Shown here piece after piece: positions 1-6,351 of a stretch of DNA of 6,570 nt. A model generated the notes under the pieces. That model was not told where the DNA came from and made no database searches. It saw nothing but the letters and a program-made list of their open reading frames with translations. The DNA comes from Spirosoma fluviale (GTDB lineage: Bacteria > Bacteroidota > Bacteroidia > Cytophagales > Spirosomataceae). The position numbers were made by a program, and so were the translations under genes. The stretch is taken from the NCBI GenBank assembly GCA_945906915.1, contig CAMDSI010000123.1:1-6570 (forward strand), given 5' to 3'. The number at the start of each line of letters is the position of its first letter. Positions within the stretch are counted from its first letter, which is position 1.

Positions 1-31
1 TCGCCCATAGTCGCTATTTAAGTTATTTGAG

Positions 32-39
32 TATCTTTG
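32..39 (+). promoter_or_regulatory. Candidate Bacteroidota -7 promoter element for the ROK kinase gene
   Basis: TATCTTTG is an exact match to the Bacteroidota -7 consensus TAnnTTTG. Transcription would begin around positions 44-47 and leave a leader of about 20 nt before the ATG at 67. I see no convincing TTG-type -33 element at the expected distance upstream, so the match could be chance. The element overlaps the in-frame TTG at 37, which argues against that TTG being the translation start. Confidence 0.4.
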
Positions 40-66
40 AAAATAACGATAACCGTCGCTAAACCT

Positions 67-996
67 ATGAAACAATCTTATTTATGGGGCATCGATTTAG
101 GTGGAACTAAGATCGAATGCGCTGTTTTAGCTGCCGATGACCTAACTCATATCATCGCGCGTGAACGCATTGACACTGAGGCCTCTAAGGGCTACGAACA
201 TATTATTACGCAAGTCGCTCGCTTGGTATCGCGGGTGTCTGATCAGATTGGTGTTTCGCCTACGCATATTGGTTTTGCCACTCCAGGCGTATTGAATCCC
301 GCTACCCAAACCATGAAAAACTGCAACACGACCTCGATGAACGGTCGTCCGATGGCAGTTGATTTAGCAAAAGCTACTGGAGCTCAGGTTCGGTTAGCAA
401 ATGATGCTAATTGCTTTGCTTTGGCAGAAACCTTAATGGGTGTTGTTCAGGATGTAAATCCTAAGGCTGAGGTTGTTTTTGGGATCATCATGGGAACCGG
501 TGTGGGTGGTGGTTTAGTTGTCCACGGTCAGGTAATCAATGGTTTGCACGGAATAGGCGGCGAATGGGGTCATAATATCTTAGAAGAAGGCGGGACGCCT
601 TGTTATTGCGGTAAGTCGGGATGCGTGGAACACGTGATTTCGGGCCCAGCTTTAGAGGGTTTTTATATGTCCCAAAGTGGTCAAAAACTCAGAATGCCCC
701 AAATTCTTCAAGCGCATTTAGCCGGAACAGATACTTTCGCTTCTGCAACCATCGAGCGTATGCTGGAAAATTTTGGTCGCGCCGTTTCCACCCTAATTAA
801 TGTACTGGACCCTCAAGTAATCGTCATTGGTGGTGGTGTGGGTAATATCGATTTACTTTATACCGAAGGCATTGAACGCATCAAAAAATACATTTTTAAT
901 TCAAGAGAGGTCTTGACTCCGATTGTGAAGCCTAAGTTGGGGGATTCGGCTGGGGTTTTTGGTGCAGCGCTTCTTTATAAATCTGAGGCCATTTAG
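67..996 (+). CDS. ROK-family sugar kinase, Mak (fructokinase)-like
   Basis: A 309-residue cytoplasmic sugar kinase that should phosphorylate a hexose with ATP. The N-terminal phosphate-binding motif DLGGTK is at residues 10-15. The catalytic base is predicted to be Asp113 in ANDAN, and the second glycine-rich phosphate motif is MGTGVGGG at 142-149. The ROK signature follows: GEWGH (Glu166, His169), then CYCGKSGC with Cys179, Cys181 and Cys186, which with the His form the family's structural zinc site. The adenosine motif VIVIGGGVG is near 251-259. From memory, the segments NTTSMNGRP, GEWGHN, PCYCGK and NVLDPQVIVIGGG resemble E. coli Mak more than NagK or Glk, so fructose or a related hexose is the first guess; N-acetyl-amino sugars or glucose remain possible. 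I chose ATG at 67 over an in-frame TTG at 37 because the latter lies inside a candidate promoter and would add ten residues before the conserved start. Length is normal and the gene is intact. It converges on the acetyltransferase gene. Confidence 0.93.
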   Translation: MKQSYLWGIDLGGTKIECAVLAADDLTHIIARERIDTEASKGYEHIITQVARLVSRVSDQIGVSPTHIGFATPGVLNPATQTMKNCNTTSMNGRPMAVDLAKATGAQVRLANDANCFALAETLMGVVQDVNPKAEVVFGIIMGTGVGGGLVVHGQVINGLHGIGGEWGHNILEEGGTPCYCGKSGCVEHVISGPALEGFYMSQSGQKLRMPQILQAHLAGTDTFASATIERMLENFGRAVSTLINVLDPQVIVIGGGVGNIDLLYTEGIERIKKYIFNSREVLTPIVKPKLGDSAGVFGAALLYKSEAI

Positions 997-1066
997 TTTG
1001 GGGATTTTCAAATTGGTCTGCGTCATAATTTCTAAAATCCCCAAACTAAAACAGCCTTCAGATTTT
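979..1066. terminator. Long inverted repeat at the 3' end of the kinase gene, probable terminator
   Basis: A perfect 17-bp inverted repeat pairs 992-1008 with 1034-1050 and includes the kinase stop codon TAG (994-996). It continues inward, after a small internal loop, as AAATT (1010-1014) with AATTT (1027-1031). It continues outward as AAATCTGAGGC (979-989) with a one-base-bulged partner at 1054-1065. No run of T follows the core stem on the plus strand, so it is not a textbook Rho-independent terminator. Its position between convergent genes makes a 3'-end or bidirectional terminator role the best explanation. Confidence 0.5.
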
Positions 1067-1098
1067 AAATCGCTTGCTCTTCTTAGAGTTCGTAAGAA

Positions 1099-1166
1099 TA
1101 GTTTTTGATTTTTATCATTCAAAAATCATTGCGAAGCACGATTTTGAATGAAAAAATCAAAAGCTA
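1099..1166 (-). terminator. Long hairpin overlapping the acetyltransferase stop codon, probable terminator
   Basis: Positions 1099-1127 pair with 1140-1166 to give about 27 base pairs, with single-base bulges at 1114 and 1125 and one G-T wobble (1102/1163). The loop is capped by a further TGC-GAA-GCA mini-stem (1130-1138). The minus-strand gene's stop codon (1166-1164) forms the base of the stem, so its transcript would fold immediately at the end of translation. The stem is AT-rich but very long. No separate U-tract follows it on the minus strand, so strand and mechanism are inferred from position. Confidence 0.5.
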
Positions 1167-2273
1167 TACCTTGAGAAACCATTTCTTCCGCCAAAACACC
1201 CAACACACCCCCCAACATACCAGTACAAAGGCTATCGCATAAGCGAGTGAGCCGTTGAATTTGCCAAAAATAGGCTCAAAAATGTGCCAGTATAACCAAT
1301 CGCTGGCTGACATATTTTGTATTTGGAATTTGCCTAATTGTATGGCAATAACCTCTGAAATACCATAAGCAAGAATGGAATTGGTGCCGAATACAAGGAA
1401 GAAGGTGTTACCAAAATGACGTTCTTTGGTCTCAATCCAACAGTTTAGTAAGCCGATCAAGATAAAATCAATCCCTGCGCAAATCAAGACAAAAGAGCTT
1501 GTCCATAATTTTTTATTGATGGGAAAGGCATGATCCCAAAGGAGTGCAATTACAATTAAGGCAGCACCCCAGCCGAGGAGACCGGTTAAGGCAGATTTCC
1601 CTTCTTTGGCCTGATTCTCTAAATACAAACTCACCTGGTAGCCAAAAAGGCACGTCGAAATAGCTGGTAAGGTACTCAAAAAGCCTTCCGGGTCAAAAGC
1701 GATTCGGAGGCCATTTACTACATTACCGTGGTATAAATGTGATTCTCCGAATAAAAAGAGATCTAATTTCCGCACGGCATTTGAACTAATATCCATCCAA
1801 GATCCCGTATCTCCAAAGACATATAAAATTCCCCAAAACGACAGTAAAATACCCGCATTTATCCAGGTGAGCCATTTTTTAGGAACTTGTAATGTGATGA
1901 AAGAAACGGCACAATAAGACAGGGCTATCCTGGGTAATACATTCAGAAAGCGTAAATTTTCGAAAGAAAAATCAAGGAATGGGAAATAAAAAACGAAGTA
2001 ATTGATTAAAAATAGATACAAAGTTCGCTTTAAAATCTTGTTGCGAACAGCGGGTGTCAATTCATAGTTAAATGCCTTAAATGAAAAGCGCATCGCAACA
2101 CCCACCATGAACAAAAAACTAGGAAAAACGAGGTCTGTAGGCGTAAAGCCATTCCATTTAGCATGCAATAAAGGGCCATAGGTGAAATCCCCATTGCCAT
2201 TATTATTTACTAGAATCATACCCGCAAGTGTGATTCCTCTCAGTATGTCGAGTGAAAGAAAGCGTGTTTTCAT
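1164..2273 (-). CDS. HGSNAT/NagX-like membrane acetyltransferase (COG4299, DUF5009 type)
   Basis: A 369-residue multi-pass inner-membrane protein of the heparan-alpha-glucosaminide N-acetyltransferase type. Family markers in order: RFLSLDILRG at residues 4-13; HAKWNGFTPTDLVFPSF at 37-53, whose His37 aligns with the active-site His of human HGSNAT (KHASWNG context); FDPEGFLSTLPA at 193-204; and PINKKLWTSSF at 251-261. Hydrophobic segments near 13-24, 46-62, 84-102, 112-130, 135-153, 200-217, 228-246, 258-280, 289-312 and 342-361 suggest about ten membrane spans, and the C-terminus is basic. The human enzyme moves an acetyl group from cytosolic acetyl-CoA across the membrane onto a terminal glucosamine. 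Bacterial relatives such as NagX are linked to N-acetylglucosamine use, but the substrate here is unknown. It is the second gene of an operon: its ATG overlaps the protease stop as ATGA, so translational coupling is likely. Length is normal and no defect is seen. Confidence 0.9.
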   Translation of the reverse strand: MKTRFLSLDILRGITLAGMILVNNNGNGDFTYGPLLHAKWNGFTPTDLVFPSFLFMVGVAMRFSFKAFNYELTPAVRNKILKRTLYLFLINYFVFYFPFLDFSFENLRFLNVLPRIALSYCAVSFITLQVPKKWLTWINAGILLSFWGILYVFGDTGSWMDISSNAVRKLDLFLFGESHLYHGNVVNGLRIAFDPEGFLSTLPAISTCLFGYQVSLYLENQAKEGKSALTGLLGWGAALIVIALLWDHAFPINKKLWTSSFVLICAGIDFILIGLLNCWIETKERHFGNTFFLVFGTNSILAYGISEVIAIQLGKFQIQNMSASDWLYWHIFEPIFGKFNGSLAYAIAFVLVCWGVCWVFWRKKWFLKV

Positions 2274-3871
2274 AGTAATAGGACAGGTTTGATGATAGAG
2301 GTTGATTGTGTGGTAAATCTAAAATAATATTTCCCAGAAACGAAAGGTCCCAGGTAAATTGTTGAGTCTGATTGATCTAATCTGAACGTTTGGACGACAG
2401 CGCCTACACTATTCAGAATTTCTACTTCTGCTGCAGAATAGGGCATCGATATATGAATGGCAGAACCCGGACTGACTGGATTAGGGTAAATGATGAGTTT
2501 GGAAGCATCTGGCTCATTTTCTAAAATGAGTTCCATGGCAGCTATGGCTTTGTCATAATTGGGTATGCCAAAGCCTAAAAGCATATCCGTTTTCGCAAAT
2601 TGAGTCCCTGATTTAAGCAAGGCATTTCTAATTTGTTGCGTCGTATGCCTAGGAAATGTCTGGAGTAGCCCTGCTGCTAATCCCGCAATTAGTGGAGCTG
2701 AAAAGGAGGTGCCATTGGAAATCCCGATCGTTCCTTCCGTATAACCCACGACGGTGGAAGATCCCATCGCCACCACATCAGGCTTTATTCGACCATCGAA
2801 ACTGGGACCAATAGAGCTGAAAGACGATTTGCTGCCTAAAGCAGTAACGGAACCCACTGTTAAAATAGAGTCTGCGTCTGCTGGTGCTGTGATGTATTTC
2901 CAGCTATTGGCGCCTTCATTTCCCGCACTGATAGTAATTAAAATACCTTTGCTGGCTGCCCATCCGGCCGCTTTCGAAACCAGAGTCGATTTGCCATTCA
3001 TATCCGCATAGCTATGATTATGCAAGGGGTTGTCAAAGATAGAATAGCCCAAAGAGGACGATATAATATCCGTTCCTAAGCTATCTGCCCATTCGGCTCC
3101 ACGTAGCCAATTGGCTTCTTCTACAATTAATTCATGTCCACTTTCTTCGGTTTGGGCTAGGGCAAAGGAGGCTTTGTAGGCAGTTCCAATTAATTTTCCT
3201 GGTGCATATCCGGCAATGGTGGATAGGACGTTTGTTCCGTGGCCGCCAGCTGTATATATAGACGTAATTGTTGGATCCGTAGTTAAGGTGGCGATAACCC
3301 GTTTTTCGGTGAAGGTATTTTGAAGGTAAGAAACAGTGTTGGCTTGTTTGAATCCGTCATCGAGTAGCGTGATAAGTGATCCTTGACCGAGTATGTTTTT
3401 TGCGTGCATCTGGTCGATGCCTAATTGGTTGATTTGGGTGGATGAATTTCCGTAATCAGGGCTTACTGCGCTTGATTGAATTCCGGATAGAATTTGCTTT
3501 GCTTGACTCGAGTCAGCAGGAAAATTCCAATAAAGGCCTTTGACGCAACTTAAGGCAAGAGTTTTCTTTAAATCGCTTGGTTTTTGGGTAATAAGGGCAC
3601 CATTGATCCACTTTAATGGAAATAGGATGCTGGCACCAGAGGCTTTTATTTGATCAAGGTAGCTTTGGCTGATGGGTAAATCTTGCGAAGTCAGGACCAC
3701 GCGATTCTTTCTACGGCGCTCTAGGCTTTTGGAACTTAAAAAGTCCTCAGGCTTGTTTAACGAATAATTGTTTGAAGCTTTGTCCTTAAAAAGAATCAAA
3801 TAGCGGTAGGTTTGCGCCTTCAAGGGTAGGCAAGCGCTGAATAGTAATAGGAAGATATACCGCTGAAACAT
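2270..3871 (-). CDS. Secreted S8 (subtilisin-like) serine protease with T9SS sorting domain
   Basis: A 533-residue precursor. Residues 1-20 form a Sec signal peptide (hydrophobic FLLLFSACL, then KAQ). A propeptide-like region follows at about 22-110, with the FLSSKSLERRR segment typical of Bacteroidota subtilases. The S8 catalytic domain spans about 145-445. Its triad is Asp171 in LLDDGF (Asp172 is the less likely alternative), His211 in GGHGTN and Ser389 in GTSFSAP; the oxyanion-hole Asn is Asn318 in SAGNEG. The C-terminal 75 residues hold YPNP (462-465), an EILNSVGAVV strand and SGKYYFRF near the end, matching the type A T9SS sorting domain. That domain directs the protein across the outer membrane to the surface or medium and is normally cleaved off. 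The likely role is extracellular protein degradation; substrate unknown. It is the first gene of a two-gene operon, overlapping the acetyltransferase by 4 nt, and starts 35 bp from a divergent gene. All catalytic residues are present. Confidence 0.94.
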   Translation of the reverse strand: MFQRYIFLLLFSACLPLKAQTYRYLILFKDKASNNYSLNKPEDFLSSKSLERRRKNRVVLTSQDLPISQSYLDQIKASGASILFPLKWINGALITQKPSDLKKTLALSCVKGLYWNFPADSSQAKQILSGIQSSAVSPDYGNSSTQINQLGIDQMHAKNILGQGSLITLLDDGFKQANTVSYLQNTFTEKRVIATLTTDPTITSIYTAGGHGTNVLSTIAGYAPGKLIGTAYKASFALAQTEESGHELIVEEANWLRGAEWADSLGTDIISSSLGYSIFDNPLHNHSYADMNGKSTLVSKAAGWAASKGILITISAGNEGANSWKYITAPADADSILTVGSVTALGSKSSFSSIGPSFDGRIKPDVVAMGSSTVVGYTEGTIGISNGTSFSAPLIAGLAAGLLQTFPRHTTQQIRNALLKSGTQFAKTDMLLGFGIPNYDKAIAAMELILENEPDASKLIIYPNPVSPGSAIHISMPYSAAEVEILNSVGAVVQTFRLDQSDSTIYLGPFVSGKYYFRFTTQSTSIIKPVLLL

Positions 3872-3906
3872 AAAGCAAATTAAGAATTTTAAGCTAATTT
3901 TGTTTG
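3872..3906. promoter_or_regulatory. Compact divergent intergenic region with paired -7-like elements
   Basis: These 35 bp must hold the start signals of both the minus-strand protease gene and the plus-strand metal-operon candidate, unless promoters lie inside the opposing genes. On the plus strand TAATTTTG (3895-3902) is an exact TAnnTTTG match. On the minus strand TAATTTG (3882-3876) is the same element one base short. The two form an imperfect inverted repeat. Each ends only 4 nt before its ATG, which would give leaderless or nearly leaderless transcripts. No -33 TTG is visible at the right spacing for either, so confidence is low. Confidence 0.35.
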
Positions 3907-4305
3907 ATGAAATTGTTCGCCAAATCCTTCATGTCCCTTTTTCTCGCTGCCTGGATTCTTTTCGGTAGCCTAGGAATTTCATGGACCGAAGCGACTTGTG
4001 TGTTTACAGGGGCTAAGAAAACTAGCTTCTCTAAAGCAGAATCTTGCTGCAAAAATACATCCCAAGCACATATTTCTAGGGCTAAATGTTGTTTGCTAGG
4101 GAAATACCAGGTGAAATTTAACTTCGATTTCACGAGGGGTGTCAAAGCCATTAACTTGGCTTTTGTTTCGGCATCGCAGCCCATAGCTATTCCTTCATTA
4201 GAAATTTTTTATCAAGAACTTGATTCTTTTTCGTCTTTTCAAGCTAATGCTCCTCCCTTATCGCGGCAAGTTCGTTTAGCTCAATTGCAAACGTATTTGA
4301 TTTGA
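3907..4305 (+). CDS. Small exported HYC_CC_PP-like protein, first gene of putative metal operon
   Basis: A 132-residue protein with an N-terminal hydrophobic segment (residues 8-24, basic n-region MKLFAKS), so a signal peptide or anchor placing it in the periplasm or envelope. The pattern fits the Bacteroidota HYC_CC_PP family of unknown function: a cysteine just after the signal segment (Cys31), paired cysteines (Cys47-48 and Cys61-62), then APPLSRQVRLAQLQTYLI closing the protein, with the Pro-Pro at 116-117. The usual His-Tyr-Cys is not seen; here it reads ATC, so only the cysteine remains. The cysteine pairs and the position just before a TonB-dependent receptor and an HMBD-like protein suggest a role in handling a thiophilic metal, as inference. 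ATG at 3907 is preferred over the in-frame TTG at 3904, and over Met9 (3931), because it preserves the basic signal-peptide start. It is 44 nt upstream of the receptor gene. Confidence 0.75.
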   Translation: MKLFAKSFMSLFLAAWILFGSLGISWTEATCVFTGAKKTSFSKAESCCKNTSQAHISRAKCCLLGKYQVKFNFDFTRGVKAINLAFVSASQPIAIPSLEIFYQELDSFSSFQANAPPLSRQVRLAQLQTYLI

Positions 4306-4329
4306 GGAAATAGGGTAACAGCTATTTCT
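4306..4329 (+). other. Small inverted repeat between the first and second operon genes
   Basis: GAAATAG (4307-4313) pairs with CTATTTC (4322-4328) around an 8-nt loop, with a possible G-T pair added at 4306/4329. It sits directly after the HYC_CC_PP-like stop and about 20 nt before the receptor ATG. No T-run follows, so it is unlikely to be a full terminator. It might modulate mRNA processing or the relative expression of the two genes, or be chance in AT-rich sequence. Confidence 0.3.
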
Positions 4330-4349
4330 ATCATTTAAATCAAATTACC

Positions 4350-6350
4350 ATGTATAAATTACTTGTTCTTCTAAGTTTTTCTACGCTTTTACAGGCCCAA
4401 AAGGTCATAAATAAAGATAGTATCGAACGCGATACAGAATTAAAAGAGTTTCGGGTAATCGCGAATCCGGGTCAAAAAGACGACAACGCCATTCTCGCTA
4501 CCGAGGTTATGACAATCAAAACCTTAGGGAAGGCAGCTTGCTGTAATTTATCTGAGAGCTTTGAGACGAATGCGTCGGTATCTGTTAGTTATGCAGATGC
4601 GGTGACGGGTTCGAAGCAAATTCAATTACTTGGCTTAGCAGGAAACTATGTGCAAACGAATGTAGAGAATATCCCGTCGATTAGAGGTTTGAAATCTACC
4701 TACGGCTTAAATTATTTGCCAGGAACCTGGATTAAATCAATTGATTTAGCCAAAGGAACGATCTCCGTTGTAAATGGATATGAATCTATGACGGGGGCCA
4801 TCAATGTGGAATTGGCAAAGCCAGATACTTCGGAGGTTTATTATTTAAATACCTATACGAACGCTCAGGGGCGTTTCGAGGTCAATCAACAGGGCGCACA
4901 TCGCTTTAATTCGCGCTTGTCTACGGGCGTATTTACGCATTATTCGAAGCAAGTTGCTCGATTTGATGGTAATGGAGATGGTTTTTTGGACTTACCTTTA
5001 TTTAACCTCATCAATGTGTTAAATCGCTGGAAATATGCCACAGATCGTTGGATGATTCAATGGGGAGCAAATTACTTACATGAGGATCGTTTAGGAGGTC
5101 AAAACGGCATTGAATCAAATTCTGATCGGTATAAGATCTACGGCTTCGGGAGCAAGACCGAGCGCTTGGAGACTTTTGCTAAGATCGCTCGCTTGTACCC
5201 TGCTAAGCCTTATCAAGGTTTGGCATTAATTTTAAGTACGGCGAACCATTCAAATGATTCCTACTTTTCCATGAAAAATTACCGAGGGCGTGAGCAAAGT
5301 GTGTACGGTAATTTGATTTTTCAATCCATTATTGGCAACACAAATCATACCTGGAAGACCGGTGCTAGTTTTTTGATGGATTCCTATCAAGAATCTTATA
5401 TCGATTCAGCTTATGCCAGGACGGAAATGGTGCCTGGAATTTATGGTGAGTATACGTGGACAATTCCTACTAAATTAACGGTGGTTCTAGGCCAAAGAGT
5501 CGACTTTCACAATCAACTAGGCACCCAATGGGTACCTCGTTTACATATGAAGTGGGATGTAGCGCCGGATTGGATTGTTCGATTATCTGCCGGGAAAGGT
5601 TGGCGTCGGGTGAATCCTTTGGCAGAAAATATGGGATTCTTAATTAACAATCGCTATTTAAAGCTGGTAGGAAACCTAAATCCACTCGAAGTATCTTGGA
5701 ATCACGGAATTACGTTGACAAAAAATATAAACATCGGATCTCGTAAAGCGAATCTGGTACTAGATGCTTTTCAAACTGATTTTAGCCAGCAATGGATGGT
5801 CGATATGGAAGCAGGTAGCAGGCTAAGGATGTATGCAATGCCAGGAGTATCCTATTCCACAAGTATTCAGGGAGAGTTTAATTATAGCCCATTTAAAAGG
5901 TTTGAAATCAAGGCTGCCTATCGTTACCAGGATGTGCAAGCAGATTATTTGCATGACGGCGGTTTAATTCGTCTTTCTAAGCCCTACTTAAACAAGGATC
6001 GTGTGTTAGTTAATTTAGCTTATGCAACTCCATATGAGATATGGAAGTATGATTTGACCTGGCAATGGAATGGTTCTCGAAGGATCCCTGACCATAAATT
6101 ATCCCATTTACATACCGGCGCTATTCAAGAAGTAACAGCACCACCATTTTCTACCGTTTATGCGCAGGTTACCCGTCAATTTAAAAAGTGGGAATTGTAT
6201 CTAGGAGTGGAAAATCTTTTTAATTTTACCCAAAAGAATCCCATTTATGTAGCTAAAGATCCATTTGCTTCAGGATTTGATGCTTCGATGGTTTGGGGGC
6301 CGATCACCGGCACCATGGTTTATTCAGGAATACGTTTTAAAATCAATTAA
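4350..6350 (+). CDS. TonB-dependent outer-membrane receptor, putative metal or metallophore uptake
   Basis: A 666-residue outer-membrane receptor. Residues 1-16 form a signal peptide (LLVLLSFSTLLQAQ). A TonB-box-like stretch, ELKEFRVIA, lies near 30-38. The plug domain covers about 45-155 and includes KAACCNLSESFETNASVSVS with adjacent cysteines at 64-65, QIQLLGL and NVENIPSIRGL. The rest is a beta-barrel of alternating aromatic strands ending in MVYSGIRFKIN, a typical C-terminal strand. An EF-hand-like DGNGDGFLD (206-214) may bind calcium in a loop. Energised by TonB-ExbBD, such receptors import scarce ligands. It lacks the N-terminal carboxypeptidase-regulatory-like domain common in Bacteroidota receptors, which explains the short length, and I see no SusD partner beside it, so polysaccharide uptake is unlikely. 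The flanking cysteine-rich genes favour copper or another soft metal, or a chelate of it. The substrate is inferred only. It ends 1 nt before the next start codon, so coupled translation is likely. Confidence 0.92.
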   Translation: MYKLLVLLSFSTLLQAQKVINKDSIERDTELKEFRVIANPGQKDDNAILATEVMTIKTLGKAACCNLSESFETNASVSVSYADAVTGSKQIQLLGLAGNYVQTNVENIPSIRGLKSTYGLNYLPGTWIKSIDLAKGTISVVNGYESMTGAINVELAKPDTSEVYYLNTYTNAQGRFEVNQQGAHRFNSRLSTGVFTHYSKQVARFDGNGDGFLDLPLFNLINVLNRWKYATDRWMIQWGANYLHEDRLGGQNGIESNSDRYKIYGFGSKTERLETFAKIARLYPAKPYQGLALILSTANHSNDSYFSMKNYRGREQSVYGNLIFQSIIGNTNHTWKTGASFLMDSYQESYIDSAYARTEMVPGIYGEYTWTIPTKLTVVLGQRVDFHNQLGTQWVPRLHMKWDVAPDWIVRLSAGKGWRRVNPLAENMGFLINNRYLKLVGNLNPLEVSWNHGITLTKNINIGSRKANLVLDAFQTDFSQQWMVDMEAGSRLRMYAMPGVSYSTSIQGEFNYSPFKRFEIKAAYRYQDVQADYLHDGGLIRLSKPYLNKDRVLVNLAYATPYEIWKYDLTWQWNGSRRIPDHKLSHLHTGAIQEVTAPPFSTVYAQVTRQFKKWELYLGVENLFNFTQKNPIYVAKDPFASGFDASMVWGPITGTMVYSGIRFKIN

Positions 6351-6351
6351 T

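Noticed and set aside
1..36. Possible end of an upstream gene
   Set aside because: Only 36 bases are available and no frame there can be tied to a recognisable protein end.
901..1122. Minus-strand open frame of 73 codons over the kinase end and convergent spacer
   Set aside because: It overlaps the conserved C-terminus of the kinase and runs through both hairpin arms, and its translation shows no recognisable domain.
2754..3011. Plus-strand open frame of 85 codons inside the protease gene
   Set aside because: It is antisense to the conserved catalytic domain (Asn318 to Ser389 region) and has no features of its own.
3904..3906. TTG start immediately before the ATG of the HYC_CC_PP-like gene
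   Set aside because: It adds only one residue and ATG is the preferred start codon.
3894..4184. Minus-strand open frame of 96 codons opposite the HYC_CC_PP-like gene
   Set aside because: The plus-strand frame has a signal peptide and family motifs; the minus frame has neither and would fill the divergent intergenic region.
4306..4349. Cobalamin riboswitch upstream of the TonB-dependent receptor
   Set aside because: The gap is only 44 nt, far too short for that riboswitch, and it holds just one small hairpin.
6265..6351. Upstream extension of the HMBD-like protein by 29 codons
   Set aside because: It overlaps the receptor's conserved last strands in another frame and would bury the signal peptide; ATG at 6352 fits better.
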